From: Hyphomicrobiales bacterium
GTDB taxonomy: Bacteria > Pseudomonadota > Alphaproteobacteria > Rhizobiales > Rhizobiaceae
Direction of reading: 5' to 3'
Length of the DNA stretch: 64,000 bases
NCBI GenBank assembly: GCA_017305935.1
Contig: JAFKJU010000007.1
Span: forward strand, 124,001-188,000
This document shows positions 15,362-24,399 of this stretch, in pieces. Within the stretch, counting starts at the first letter, position 1. Each line of letters begins with the position of its first letter. The translations under genes and the position numbers were made by a program. The notes beneath the pieces are model-generated. The model saw only the letters and a program-made list of their open reading frames with translations. It was not told where the DNA came from and did no database searches.

Positions 15362-17688
15362 GCCTTGCCTCTCCGCGTTGACCGACGGCGCAGCAGGGCC
15401 AGCACGGCAAGGCCGGCGGCGGTGACCACGGCGATTTCGCCGAGCGTATCCGTGCCGCGGAAATCGACGATGATGACGTTGACGACGTTCCGGCCATGGG
15501 CAATCACCCGCGACCATTGGCCGAAGAACAGGGAGAGCGCCGGATCGAAGGGCGTTTCGAGGGTTTTCAGCGTCAGCAGCACCAGGCCGAAACCGCCGCC
15601 CAGCGCCAGCGCCCCATCGACCAGCCGCCGCCGGGGCGCGCGCCGGTCGACGACCGAGAGCCGCAGCCGCATCATGACCAGCGTCAGGATCACCACCGAC
15701 AGCGTCTCGACCATGAACTGGGTGAAGGCGAGATCGGGGGCAGAATAGAAGACGAAGATGACCGCCACGGCAAAACCCTGGATGCCGAGCGCGACGATGG
15801 CCGTCAGCCGCTGGCGAGCGGTAATGACCGCGCCCAGGCCGATGACGGCGACGGCAAAGATCATGGCTTCCGAGGGCAGCAGCGGCGCGAAGCGTGGCCA
15901 GGCGGGCCATTCGCCATAAAGCGCCGGGGTGACGAACAGCGCGGCGGCAAGCGTGGCAAACATCACCGTCATGTAGATGTGCAGCCGCCCCGGCTGGGTG
16001 AGCCGCGTCACCCGCCGGGCCAGAGCCAGCAGGCCGGCGATGAATTCGTCAAAGGCGGCATCCGGCCCCGGCGACAGGGTAGCGACCAGCAGGGCGACGG
16101 CCGGGCGCAGGCGGTCGGCGAGCAGCCAGACGCCGATGCCCACGAGGATGGTGACGACCGACAGGAGCAGCGGCAGGCCGAAATGCGGCATCGGGCCGAT
16201 CTCGACCGGCGCCGGCGCGGCGCGCACGGCGCTGGCCATCGGTGTGGAAAACAGCGCATGAAACCGGGGCGAAAGCAGCGCGGCGACGAGGCCGGCCAGC
16301 GCCAGCACGGCCGGGGCGAGCCACAGCAATATCGGCGCCTCATGCGGGGCGCGGGGCGTCGGTTTGCGGGCCCCGAGAAAGGGTTTCAACGCGATGACGA
16401 AGGCCGCGGCGAACATCAGCGCATTGCCGAGGACGACGGTGGCGGTCAGCAGGATGGCGCGGAGATTGCCGCCGGCGAGCGCCGCATAGATCTCCTCCTT
16501 GGCGAGGAAACCGAAGAAGGGCGGCAGGCCGCCCATGGAAAGGGCGGCCGCCAGCGTGATCGCGAAGGTCAGCGGCATGGCCGAGACGAGACCGCCGAGC
16601 GCGGTGATGTCGCGGCTGCCGGTTTCGTGATCAAGGATGCCGGCGAGCATGAAGAAGGCGCCCTTGAACAGCGCGTGGGCCATGAGATAGAGCACCGCCG
16701 CCTCGACGGCATCATCCCCGCCGGCCCCGAGCAGCAGCACGAGAAGGCCGAGCGACGCGAGCGTGGTATAGGCGAGCATCCGCTTCAGGTCGCTTTCGCC
16801 CACCGCCATGACGGCGCCCACGATCAGCGTCAGCCCACCGAAGACCGGCAGGATGATCTCCCAGGCCGCCGTGCCGCCCAGCGCCGGATAGAGCCGCATC
16901 AGCAGGTAGATGCCGGCCTTCACCATGGTCGCGGAATGCAGGTAGGCCGAGACCGGCGTCGGCGCCTCCATGGCGTTCGGCAGCCAGGCATGGAAGGGAA
17001 ACTGCGCCGATTTGGTGAAGGCGGCCATCAGCACCAGGAGCAGCACCGCGAGATAATAGGGGCTGGCCTTCAACGCCTCGCCATAGGGCAGCGCCAGCGA
17101 CATGTGGGTGACGTCGGTGACGTTCCAGAGCAGCAGCAGGCCGGCCAGCAGGAACAGCCCGCCGCCGCCGGTGATCACCAACGCCTGCAGGGCGGCGCGG
17201 CGCGCGGCGCGGCGTTCATGGTCGAAGCCGATCAGCAGGAAGGAGGTGATCGAGGTCATCTCCCAGAAGATGAACAGCATCAGAAAGCTGTCGGAGACCA
17301 CCAGCCCCAGCATCGCCCCCATGAACAGGAAGAGGAAGGCGAGAAAGCGCCCCTGCAAAACATGGCCCTTCAGGTAGCCGCCGGCATACAGCACGATCAG
17401 CGCGCCGATGCCGGTGACCAGCAGCGCAAACGTCAGCGACAACCCGTCGAGATACCAGGAGAAGGAGAGATTGTAGCTCGGCACCCAGGCATAACCGCCG
17501 GTCACCGGCGCCCCGCCGGCGATCTCCGGCACCAGCGAACAGAAATGCAGGAAAGACAGCGCCGGCAACACCGCCAGCCCCCAGGCCGCACGCGCGCCGA
17601 AACGGCCGGCCAGCACAGGCGCGACAACGGCGCCGAGGAAGGGCAGGACGAGCGCCGCAAAGGTCGCCTCGGTGGCGCCTGATGTCAT
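15358..17688 (-). CDS. mnhA: Na+/H+ antiporter subunit A (MnhA)
   Basis: 776-aa largest subunit, homologous to NuoL. It has about 18-20 transmembrane helices, with the antiporter core (SFSWYLDGLSLTFALLVTGIG; FHAWLPNAMEAPTPVSAYLHSATMVKAG) and a C-terminal MbhD/MrpA-C part (FTQFMVETLSVVILTLVMMRL; NVIIVDFRGTDTLGEI). First gene of the operon; a GAGAAGGAGAGGG ribosome-binding site precedes the ATG at 17688. It is divergent from msrB, so the roughly 170-bp gap holds both promoters. A long plus-strand frame antisense to it is composition-driven and rejected. Confidence 0.95.
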   Translation of the reverse strand: MTSGATEATFAALVLPFLGAVVAPVLAGRFGARAAWGLAVLPALSFLHFCSLVPEIAGGAPVTGGYAWVPSYNLSFSWYLDGLSLTFALLVTGIGALIVLYAGGYLKGHVLQGRFLAFLFLFMGAMLGLVVSDSFLMLFIFWEMTSITSFLLIGFDHERRAARRAALQALVITGGGGLFLLAGLLLLWNVTDVTHMSLALPYGEALKASPYYLAVLLLVLMAAFTKSAQFPFHAWLPNAMEAPTPVSAYLHSATMVKAGIYLLMRLYPALGGTAAWEIILPVFGGLTLIVGAVMAVGESDLKRMLAYTTLASLGLLVLLLGAGGDDAVEAAVLYLMAHALFKGAFFMLAGILDHETGSRDITALGGLVSAMPLTFAITLAAALSMGGLPPFFGFLAKEEIYAALAGGNLRAILLTATVVLGNALMFAAAFVIALKPFLGARKPTPRAPHEAPILLWLAPAVLALAGLVAALLSPRFHALFSTPMASAVRAAPAPVEIGPMPHFGLPLLLSVVTILVGIGVWLLADRLRPAVALLVATLSPGPDAAFDEFIAGLLALARRVTRLTQPGRLHIYMTVMFATLAAALFVTPALYGEWPAWPRFAPLLPSEAMIFAVAVIGLGAVITARQRLTAIVALGIQGFAVAVIFVFYSAPDLAFTQFMVETLSVVILTLVMMRLRLSVVDRRAPRRRLVDGALALGGGFGLVLLTLKTLETPFDPALSLFFGQWSRVIAHGRNVVNVIIVDFRGTDTLGEIAVVTAAGLAVLALLRRRSTRRGKA

Positions 17689-17856
17689 TCCCTCTCCTTC
17701 TCGAGGCGTTTCGGGCGGATCAGCGTCCCTTGATTAGGATAATCGGCCGGCCCTCTCAACCGATTTCGGCCGACGGAGGGGGAAGTGTTCGCGCATTGTC
17801 TTGGCCGGGGATCATCCCTATCTATGCGACATCCCGAAATGTGAAGGAGGCCCGAC

Positions 17857-18264
17857 ATGAGCGAGACGACGATTCCCAAGGTGGAGAAGAGCGACGCCGA
17901 ATGGCGTGAGCAGTTGACGCCGATCCAGTACAAGATCATGCGCGAGCACGGCACCGAGCGCGCCTTCACCGGGCCTTACTGGGACAGTTTCGAGACGGGG
18001 CTCTATCGCTGCGCCGCCTGCGATGCGCCGCTGTTCCTCTCGGATACCAAGTTCGACGCCGGCTGCGGCTGGCCGAGCTTTTTCCGCGAGGTGACGCCGG
18101 GCGCGGTGCGCGAATTGCGCGACACCTCGCATGGCATGGTGCGCACCGAAATCCGCTGCGCCTCCTGCGATTCGCATCTCGGCCACGTCTTCCCCGACGG
18201 ACCGCCGCCGACGGGCCTGCGCTACTGCATGAACGGCCATGCGATGGTGTTCGAGCCAAAGTGA
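17857..18264 (+). CDS. msrB: Peptide-methionine (R)-S-oxide reductase
   Basis: 135-aa MsrB repairs methionine R-sulfoxide in oxidised proteins. Two zinc-binding CxxC pairs (Cys52/Cys55 and Cys101/Cys104), the GCGWPSF motif, and the catalytic cysteine in RYCMNG (Cys124) are all present, so it is the zinc-containing cysteine form. No signal peptide, hence cytosolic. A strong GAAGGAGG site precedes the ATG. Confidence 0.95.
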   Translation: MSETTIPKVEKSDAEWREQLTPIQYKIMREHGTERAFTGPYWDSFETGLYRCAACDAPLFLSDTKFDAGCGWPSFFREVTPGAVRELRDTSHGMVRTEIRCASCDSHLGHVFPDGPPPTGLRYCMNGHAMVFEPK

Positions 18265-18317
18265 GTAGTGATAAATTGCCACCGCCGACGCGTATTGGTT
18301 GAGGAAATCGCCTCTCC

Positions 18318-18345
18318 ATCCCCCTCTCCCTTCGGGGAGAAGGGG
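18318..18345. repeat. Inverted repeat / possible factor-dependent terminator
   Basis: CCCCCTCTCCC-TTCG-GGGAGAAGGGG forms a strong hairpin with a UUCG tetraloop between msrB and the Sel1 gene. There is no T-run, so it is a weak candidate for a Rho-independent terminator. It may instead be a dispersed palindrome. Confidence 0.5.
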
Positions 18346-18537
18346 AAAGGGCGCCACGAGCGAAGCCAACCGCTTTGCGATACGCCGCACAATGATCCAT
18401 CCAAAAGATCCATCCAAAAAAATAAAAATGCCCTTTCCGGCAAAACGCCCTGAACTCGCCGCTCCCTTATGCCGGCGAATCGGCGATGATGGGGTCTGCG
18501 CATCCCACGCTGCCCCGGCTTTGAGAGGAACACCGTC

Positions 18538-19914
18538 ATGGCATGGAACGCCCGCAAGGCCGCCTCGCCGCTGCTGATCGTCACCGCACTGGCTGCGTTG
18601 TCGCCGGCCTTCGCAGCCGGCACAGGCGAGAGCTGCGACAGCCTCGCCGCCGGCCGCTTCGATCCGCAAAAGCCGGCCGCTGTCCCCGGCACCGAGATCG
18701 CCGATGCCGCCGCTGCGATCACCGCCTGCGAGGCGGCGGTGAAGGACATGCCGGCGGAGCCACGCTATCGTTTCGAACTCGGCCGCGCCTATCTGGCCGG
18801 CAAACGCTTCAAGGAGGCGCGCGAGGCTTTCACAAAGGCGTCTGACGCCGGCTATGCCGCCGCCACCGGCAATCTCGGCAAGCTCTATGAAAACGGCGAC
18901 GGCGTGCAGGCCGACCTGAAGAAAGCCTTCGACTTCTATTCGCGCGCAGCGGCGGCCGGCGTGCCGATCGCAGCCCACAATCTCGGCACGCTCTACCGCG
19001 ACGGCCGGGGCACGACAAAGGATTTCGCCCGCGCGGCCGCCTATTTCAAGATCGCGGCCGATGCCAAATATCCGCCTGCTATCACCGCGCTCGGCCTTGC
19101 CTATCGCGACGGCAACGGGGTCGAGGCAGACGTCCACACCGCCATGGCGATCCTGAAGACCGCCGCCGATCTCGGCGAGGTCGAGGCCATGGATGCGCTG
19201 GGCGGGTTGTTCGACAATACCGAGGGCATCGAGCCGGATGCGAAACAGGCGATCGCCTGGTATCGCAAGGCGGCCGATGCCGGCGACGCAGCCGCCATGA
19301 GCCATCTCGGCTTCGCGCTTGCCGGCCTCGACGACGGCACCGACCGCAAGCAGGAGATCCTCGAATGGCATCGCAAGGCCGCCGAGGGCGGCCAGGCGGC
19401 CTCGATGGTCGAGCTCGGCTATGCCTATGAGCAGGGCGACGGGCTGGCGAAGAACATCGACCAGGCGGTGAAGTGGTACAAGAAGGCCGCCGATCTCGGC
19501 GATCCCGACGGCGAGAACAATATCGGCGTGATGTATTACCAGGGCACCGGCATCGAGCAGGATTTCGCCAAGGCGCGGCAATATTACGAGAAGGCAATGG
19601 CGCAGGGACAGACGCTCGCTTTCCTCAATGCCGCCTATCTCTACGGCGAGGGCGACGGCGTCGCCGTCAACGGCGTCAAGGCGGCGGAATTGTTCATGAG
19701 CGCGCTGACCGGCGGCGAACAGGGCGCGCTCGACGAGTTGAACGAGCCCAGCATCGAATGGCCGAAAGATTTCTACACCAGCCTGCAAAAGCGGCTGAAG
19801 CGCGCCGGCTTCTATTCCGGCGCCATCACCGGGCGCTTCGGCCCGGAAAGCATGGAAGCCGCCAGGGCCGCCTTCAACAGCGACAATGGCGAGGACGGCG
19901 CTTCCGCCGAATAA
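18538..19914 (+). CDS. Secreted Sel1-repeat (SLR/TPR-like) protein
   Basis: 458 aa. A signal peptide ends around residue 26 (ALSPAFAAG), so the protein is periplasmic. The body consists of about eight 36-residue Sel1-like repeats, each with AxxLGxLYxxGxGVxxDxxKAxxWYxKAA patterns, a scaffold for protein-protein contacts. The C-terminal 60 residues (FYTSLQKRLKRAGFYSGAITGRFG) look like a peptidoglycan-binding-like domain. Similar proteins act in envelope and exopolysaccharide regulation in rhizobia (for example ExoR), but this is longer than ExoR and I do not equate them. Confidence 0.88.
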   Translation: MAWNARKAASPLLIVTALAALSPAFAAGTGESCDSLAAGRFDPQKPAAVPGTEIADAAAAITACEAAVKDMPAEPRYRFELGRAYLAGKRFKEAREAFTKASDAGYAAATGNLGKLYENGDGVQADLKKAFDFYSRAAAAGVPIAAHNLGTLYRDGRGTTKDFARAAAYFKIAADAKYPPAITALGLAYRDGNGVEADVHTAMAILKTAADLGEVEAMDALGGLFDNTEGIEPDAKQAIAWYRKAADAGDAAAMSHLGFALAGLDDGTDRKQEILEWHRKAAEGGQAASMVELGYAYEQGDGLAKNIDQAVKWYKKAADLGDPDGENNIGVMYYQGTGIEQDFAKARQYYEKAMAQGQTLAFLNAAYLYGEGDGVAVNGVKAAELFMSALTGGEQGALDELNEPSIEWPKDFYTSLQKRLKRAGFYSGAITGRFGPESMEAARAAFNSDNGEDGASAE

Positions 19915-20244
19915 TCAGCCGTCCTCGAGCTCCCGCGCGCAGGCCTCGCAGAACGGCGTATAGGGCACCGCCTCCAGCCGCGCGGCGGTTATCGTCGCGC
20001 CGCAGCGGGTGCAGCGGCCGAAGCTGCCGGCCGCGATGCGGTCCAGCGCCGCACCGATGGCGCGCAGTTCCTGCTCCCCCTGCAGGCCGAGGCTGTCGAG
20101 CACCTCGTCATTGTTGCGCTCCAGCGCCCGGTCGTCGTCGTCTGGATTGCGCGGCTGCTCGAAATCGTGCTCGATGCGATCCAGCCGGCTTTCGAGTTCG
20201 CGGCGGCGGGCGCGCAAGCGGTCTTCGAAATGTCTGACGTCCAT
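19915..20244 (-). CDS. TraR/DksA-type C4 zinc-finger protein
   Basis: 109 aa from MDVRHFEDRL. A coiled-coil-like acidic helix region leads to a C-terminal four-cysteine zinc finger (CTRCGATI ... PFCEACARE). This is the pattern of short DksA/TraR proteins that bind RNA polymerase's secondary channel; the DksA tip aspartates cannot be identified with confidence. It is 11 bp behind the universal stress gene on the same strand, so a two-gene stress operon is likely. An upstream Met at 20280 lies inside the usp gene and is less likely. Confidence 0.85.
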   Translation of the reverse strand: MDVRHFEDRLRARRRELESRLDRIEHDFEQPRNPDDDDRALERNNDEVLDSLGLQGEQELRAIGAALDRIAAGSFGRCTRCGATITAARLEAVPYTPFCEACARELEDG

Positions 20245-20255
20245 GGCGTCCTCCC

Positions 20256-20666
20256 TCAGCGGTCGACGAGAACCGAGCACAATGAATGGCGCACGACGCG
20301 GTCGGCCGTCGCGCCAATGAAATAATTGGTATAATCGGGCGTATGCGAGGCGATGACGATGAGATCCGTGCCGAGCTCCTTGGCGGCTTCGAGAATCTCG
20401 CGCGCCGGCGGGCCCTGGCGAAGCTGGATGCGAGCGGGTATGCCGGTCTTCAACAGCAGCCCCTGCAGCTTTTCACGCGCATCGGAAATCGCCCCCTCGA
20501 TGAGGTCGGCGGGGAAATCCAGCATCAGGTAGGTCGGCGCCTGCTCGACGACGTTGAGCAGGATGATTTCGCCGCCGGAATCGAGCAGCGAGGCTGCCTT
20601 GCGAAAAATGCGCTCCCCCTTCTCCAATGCGCCGGCTTCGATCGGAACGAGGATCTTCTTGTACAT
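20256..20666 (-). CDS. Universal stress protein (UspA family)
   Basis: 136 aa from MYKKILVPIEAG. The Usp fold is evident: first strand KKILVPIE, central DLIVIASHTPDYTNYFIGATADRVVRHSLCSVLVDR, containing the G-2x-G-9x-G(S/T)-like ATP loop in altered form (the first glycine is replaced). It is therefore a Usp whose nucleotide-binding motif is imperfect. Forms an apparent operon with the TraR/DksA-like gene. A frame extension to 20699 adds 11 residues without a better ribosome site. Confidence 0.88.
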   Translation of the reverse strand: MYKKILVPIEAGALEKGERIFRKAASLLDSGGEIILLNVVEQAPTYLMLDFPADLIEGAISDAREKLQGLLLKTGIPARIQLRQGPPAREILEAAKELGTDLIVIASHTPDYTNYFIGATADRVVRHSLCSVLVDR

Positions 20667-20926
20667 GGCCTGCCCTTTCTGCTCGCTTCTGATGAACACA
20701 GCATAGCGGCGCGGCCGCGACGCGCACCTTGATTCCGATCAAGTTTCGGTGAAATCTCGTCGTCAACATCGCATTGACGATGCATCGCTGAAACATGATC
20801 TTCCATGAACAATGGCGATGGGCCATATCTTCGGCAGCGCATCCTTTCCGTTCATGCCATCGCGGAGGCAGGACCGCTCCGCGGTTGGCCGGAACCGGCT
20901 TGAGGTGCGAAGGAGGCCCTTTCCCG

Positions 20927-21883
20927 ATGACCCAACTCGACAGACGCGGATTTCTGAGCCTTGCGGCGGCGGGCGCGGTCGCGGCCGGCGCTTCGCCGGC
21001 CCTCAGCAGAACGGAGACCGAGACCATGCCCAATCCTTCCTATGCCCTGACCCGGCCGGCCTATGTCGGCCATTCCCATCTCGTCGTCGCCGACCTGCCG
21101 ACCGTCTCGGCCTATTACCGGACCATGCTTGGCATGTCGGTGCTGGACAAGAGCATGAGCGGCGAGGTTCTCGGCGCCGCCGGCGTGCCCCTGCTGACGC
21201 TGACGACGCGCGGTGACGTGCGCGCCGCGCTGCGCAATGCCGCCGGCCTGTTCCACACCGCCTTCCTGATGCCGGACCGCACGGAACTGGCCCGCTGGCT
21301 GCGCCATGCCGCCCATAACAACGTTACGCTCGACGGCGCCTCCGACCATCTGGTCAGCGAAGCGATCTATCTTTCCGATCCCGAGGGCAACGGCATCGAG
21401 ATCTATGCCGACCGACCGCATGAGGCCTGGAATTTCCGCCCCGACGGCACCGTCGAGATGGATACCCGCCGCCTCGACCTGCAGGCGCTCTACGACAGCG
21501 CGCCGACCAACGCCTGGGAAGGCATGGCGCCGGGTTCCGCCATCGGCCATATCCATCTTCAGGTCGGCGATATCCCGCAGGCCAATGCCTTCTACCGCGA
21601 TGTGCTTGGCCTGAAGATGATGGCCAACTATCCTGGCGCCAGCTTCTTCGCGACCGGCGACTATCACCACCACGTCGCCGCCAACATCTGGAACAGCCGT
21701 GGCGCACAGGCGCGCAGCGACGGCATGAGCGGCCTGTCCGACTATACGCTGCACTTCAACGACGCCGCGGCGCTGAAGGCGGCGCTCGCCAATCTCGACG
21801 CCCACGCCATCAAGGCGACCGCCGAAAACGGCGTCTGGTCCCTGAAGGATCCGTGGGGCATCGGCCTCAGGCTCACCGCCTGA
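20927..21883 (+). CDS. VOC-family (CatE-like) extradiol dioxygenase with Tat-type signal
   Basis: 318 aa. Two vicinal-oxygen-chelate modules: N-terminal with YVGHSHLVVADLPTVSAYYRTMLG and C-terminal with IGHIHLQVGDIPQANAFYRDVLG, HHHVAANIW and a terminal KDPWGIG. Layout matches catechol-2,3-dioxygenase/CatE-like proteins; the substrate is unknown. The N-terminus from the well-spaced ATG (site GAAGGAGG) reads DRRGFLSLAAAGAVAAGASPAL, a twin-arginine signal-like stretch, which is unexpected for this family. An internal start at MPNPSYAL would give a cytosolic protein. Confidence 0.85.
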   Translation: MTQLDRRGFLSLAAAGAVAAGASPALSRTETETMPNPSYALTRPAYVGHSHLVVADLPTVSAYYRTMLGMSVLDKSMSGEVLGAAGVPLLTLTTRGDVRAALRNAAGLFHTAFLMPDRTELARWLRHAAHNNVTLDGASDHLVSEAIYLSDPEGNGIEIYADRPHEAWNFRPDGTVEMDTRRLDLQALYDSAPTNAWEGMAPGSAIGHIHLQVGDIPQANAFYRDVLGLKMMANYPGASFFATGDYHHHVAANIWNSRGAQARSDGMSGLSDYTLHFNDAAALKAALANLDAHAIKATAENGVWSLKDPWGIGLRLTA

Positions 21884-21907
21884 TTCCTCCCTATATCCGC
21901 CGTCATG

Positions 21908-21934
21908 AAAGCCCGCCGGAACCGGCGGGCCTTT
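21908..21934 (+). terminator. Rho-independent terminator after the VOC gene
   Basis: Perfect stem GCCCGCCGG / CCGGCGGGC with a tiny loop, flanked by AAA and CTTT. It lies 27 bp beyond the stop codon at 21883. Confidence 0.75.
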
Positions 21935-21975
21935 CGCGCATTCATAGGCAGGATATCCATCGGGGGAACATCACA

Positions 21976-23112
21976 ATGGCATACGAACCGGAGCGCACGG
22001 GGCAGGTGCAGCCGCTGGCCGATCTGGCGCGAAACGGCGCGCGGGAGGAGCCCGGCCTGGTTCGCGTGCGCGTCGAGCGGGACAATCTCGATCTCGCCAA
22101 GATCTGGTCGATCATCGGCCTGTTCACCATCGCGGTGCTGACTGTCGTCTATACCATGTCGGCGGTGCTGATGCCGATCACGCTGGCGGTGGTCGTGGGG
22201 CTCATCCTCGGCCTTCTCGCCGACAAGCTGCACAAGCTCGGGCTGCCGCCGATCCTCAGCGCCATCCTGCTCTCGACGCTGTTCGGCCTCGGCGTTTTCC
22301 TGATCGTCAATGCGCTGGCCGAGCCGGTCGCCAATCTGGCGCAGAACGCGCCTGATATGGTCGAAGGCGCGGTCAAGCGCATCATGCCCTATCTGCAGCG
22401 CATCGAATGGCTGCGCATCACCCCGGCCTCGTTCACCAGCGGCCCGGTGTCGATGGAGGGGCTGCTCACCAATACCGGCAGCATCCTGCAATTGCTGGCG
22501 GCCGGGCTGACGCCGGCGCTGGTGCAGGCGCTGATCTTCTTCGCGGCGCTGCTTCTGTTCCTCATGGGCCGCCTGCAATTGCGCAAGGCGCTGATCCTGA
22601 CCTTCCGCAACCGCGACAAGCGGCTGACGGCGATCCGAATCCTCAACGCCATCGAGGAGGCGCTCGGCTTCTACTTCGCCACCGCCGCCCTGGTCTATGC
22701 CTCTATCGGCGCGGTGGTGACGGTCATCGCCTATTTCGGCGGCCTTTCCATGCCGGTGCTCTGGGGCGTGTTCGCCTTCATTTCCAGCTTCGTGCCCTAT
22801 CTCGGCTTTGCGCTGATGACGCTGTCGCTGGCGGCGGCCGGCATTCTCTCGCATGATACGCTCGTCATCGGCGTGCTGCCGGCGCTCGCCTTCTTCAGCA
22901 TCCACCTGGTGACGGAAAACCTGGTCATTCCCGGCGTCATGGGCAAGCGGCTGGAAATCAATCCCTTCATCATCTTCGTCGCCATCATCTTCTGGAGCTG
23001 GATGTGGGGCGCCGTCGGCGCCATGCTCGCCCTGCCGCTCTCGCTGATCGTCATGACCATCATCAACGAGACCCTGCCCGACGACCGGCCGATGCCGCAG
23101 CTTCCGGGCTGA
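21976..23112 (+). CDS. AI-2E family (TqsA/PerM-like) membrane protein
   Basis: 378 aa from MAYEPERTG. Seven to eight transmembrane helices with the AI-2E family features: an N-terminal pair of helices, a central amphipathic segment, and the C-terminal LVTENLVIPGVMGKRLEINPFIIFVAIIFWSWMWG block, in which the VxPxxxGxxxxxxP signature is clear. The name comes from E. coli TqsA; many members act as exporters or Na+/H+ antiporters, so autoinducer transport is not implied. No neighbouring quorum-sensing gene. Confidence 0.88.
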   Translation: MAYEPERTGQVQPLADLARNGAREEPGLVRVRVERDNLDLAKIWSIIGLFTIAVLTVVYTMSAVLMPITLAVVVGLILGLLADKLHKLGLPPILSAILLSTLFGLGVFLIVNALAEPVANLAQNAPDMVEGAVKRIMPYLQRIEWLRITPASFTSGPVSMEGLLTNTGSILQLLAAGLTPALVQALIFFAALLLFLMGRLQLRKALILTFRNRDKRLTAIRILNAIEEALGFYFATAALVYASIGAVVTVIAYFGGLSMPVLWGVFAFISSFVPYLGFALMTLSLAAAGILSHDTLVIGVLPALAFFSIHLVTENLVIPGVMGKRLEINPFIIFVAIIFWSWMWGAVGAMLALPLSLIVMTIINETLPDDRPMPQLPG

Positions 23113-23147
23113 TCCACACTTTCAAGCCTATCCGAGGAGCGTAGATT

Positions 23148-24395
23148 TTGGACCATGCCCCCTTCGATTTCACCGAGACCAGCCACAGCGATCTCGTCAG
23201 CGGCCGTTCGCCCTGGGGCGGCGAGGCGCGGCGGCCGCAAAGCCAGCCGTTCGACGACAGCTTCAAGGTGGACGTGGCCATCGTCGGCGGCGGCATCACC
23301 GGAGCGCTGACGGCGCAGGTCCTGACGGCGATGGGCCTTTCGGTCTGCGTCATCGACCGCGAACGCCCCGGCCTCGGCAGCACCTCGGCGAGCACCGCCA
23401 TGCTGGAATGGGAAATCGACGCGCCGCTCGGCGAACTCGCCGGCTATTACGGCTTCGAGCGCGCCGCCGCCATCTATCGCCGCAGCCATGCGGCGGTTTC
23501 AGGCCTTGCGACGCTGATGGCCTCGCTGCGTGTCGACTGTGCCTTCCGTCCGCGCCCGACGCTTTATATCGCCGGCGAGGAGCAGGCGCCGGACAGCCTG
23601 ATCGAGGAAATGCTGCTGCGCGAACGCGCCGGCCTGCCCGGCCGTTTCCTGCCTGCGGCTGAACTGGCCGAACGCTTCAGCATCAGCCGCGCCGGCGCGA
23701 TCCATTCGCCCGGGTCGGCCGAGGCCGATCCGCTGTGCATGGCGTGGGGGCTGCTGCATTGGGCCGCTGCGCATGGGGCGCGGCTGGTGGATGCCACGGC
23801 AACGGCCTTCCACGAGGAGGGCGGCCGGGTGACGATCGAGACCGACACGCCGCATGTGATCGAGGCCCGCCATGCGGTGCTCGCGACCGGCTATGTCATG
23901 CCGGGCTTCATCATGCCTGAAATCCACAAGATCGCCTCGAGCTGGGCGGTCGCCACCGCGCCGCAAGCGCCGGATGCCCTCTGGCCCGAGCGGGCACTGA
24001 TCTGGGAAGCGAGCGAACCCTATCTCTATCTGCGCACCACCGCCGACAACCGCATCGTCATCGGCGGCGAGGACGAGGCAATCGACGATCCGGCATTGCG
24101 CGACTCGAAACTGCCGGCCAAGGCCGAAGCCTTGCGCGAAAAACTGCGCCGCCTGTGGCCGGCAGCAGAGCCGGCGCTCTCCCATGCCTGGTGCGGCGCC
24201 TTCGGCGAAACGGAAGACGGCCTGCCGCTGATCGGCCGGGTGCCCGGCACGCAAAACCTGTTCGCCGCCTATGGCTATGGCGGCAACGGCATCACCTTTT
24301 CCTACATGGCCGCCCAGATGGCCGGCGCCTTCGCGCGCGGCGACTGGCGCGACTGGTTTGACGATTTCGCGCTGGACCGACCGTCGCCGGGCTGA
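23148..24395 (+). CDS. FAD-dependent oxidoreductase (DAO family)
   Basis: 415 aa. The N-terminal dinucleotide-binding motif VAIVGGGITGALTAQVL lies near residues 45-60, followed by DRERPGLGSTSASTAMLEWE; a C-terminal FAD/substrate region has GYGGNGITFSYMAAQM. This is the glycine/D-amino-acid oxidase (DAO) fold; the substrate cannot be told. Initiation is at TTG (23148) preceded by a GAGGAG site; no ATG in frame precedes the Rossmann motif. Follows the AI-2E gene by 35 bp, so an operon is possible. Confidence 0.85.
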   Translation: MDHAPFDFTETSHSDLVSGRSPWGGEARRPQSQPFDDSFKVDVAIVGGGITGALTAQVLTAMGLSVCVIDRERPGLGSTSASTAMLEWEIDAPLGELAGYYGFERAAAIYRRSHAAVSGLATLMASLRVDCAFRPRPTLYIAGEEQAPDSLIEEMLLRERAGLPGRFLPAAELAERFSISRAGAIHSPGSAEADPLCMAWGLLHWAAAHGARLVDATATAFHEEGGRVTIETDTPHVIEARHAVLATGYVMPGFIMPEIHKIASSWAVATAPQAPDALWPERALIWEASEPYLYLRTTADNRIVIGGEDEAIDDPALRDSKLPAKAEALREKLRRLWPAAEPALSHAWCGAFGETEDGLPLIGRVPGTQNLFAAYGYGGNGITFSYMAAQMAGAFARGDWRDWFDDFALDRPSPG

Positions 24396-24399
24396 GGGA

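Noticed and set aside
15496-17682. 728-aa plus-strand ORF antisense to mnhA
   Set aside because: The product is a Gln/Arg/Gly/His-rich low-complexity string typical of antisense frames in G+C-rich DNA, while mnhA opposite has clear antiporter motifs.
18268-18537. Short plus-strand ORFs between msrB and the Sel1 gene
   Set aside because: They cover a hairpin and low-information sequence, with no ribosome-binding site and no protein-like composition.
17818-19788. 656-aa minus-strand ORF over msrB and the Sel1 gene
   Set aside because: Shadow frame with no domain; both plus-strand genes carry strong family motifs.
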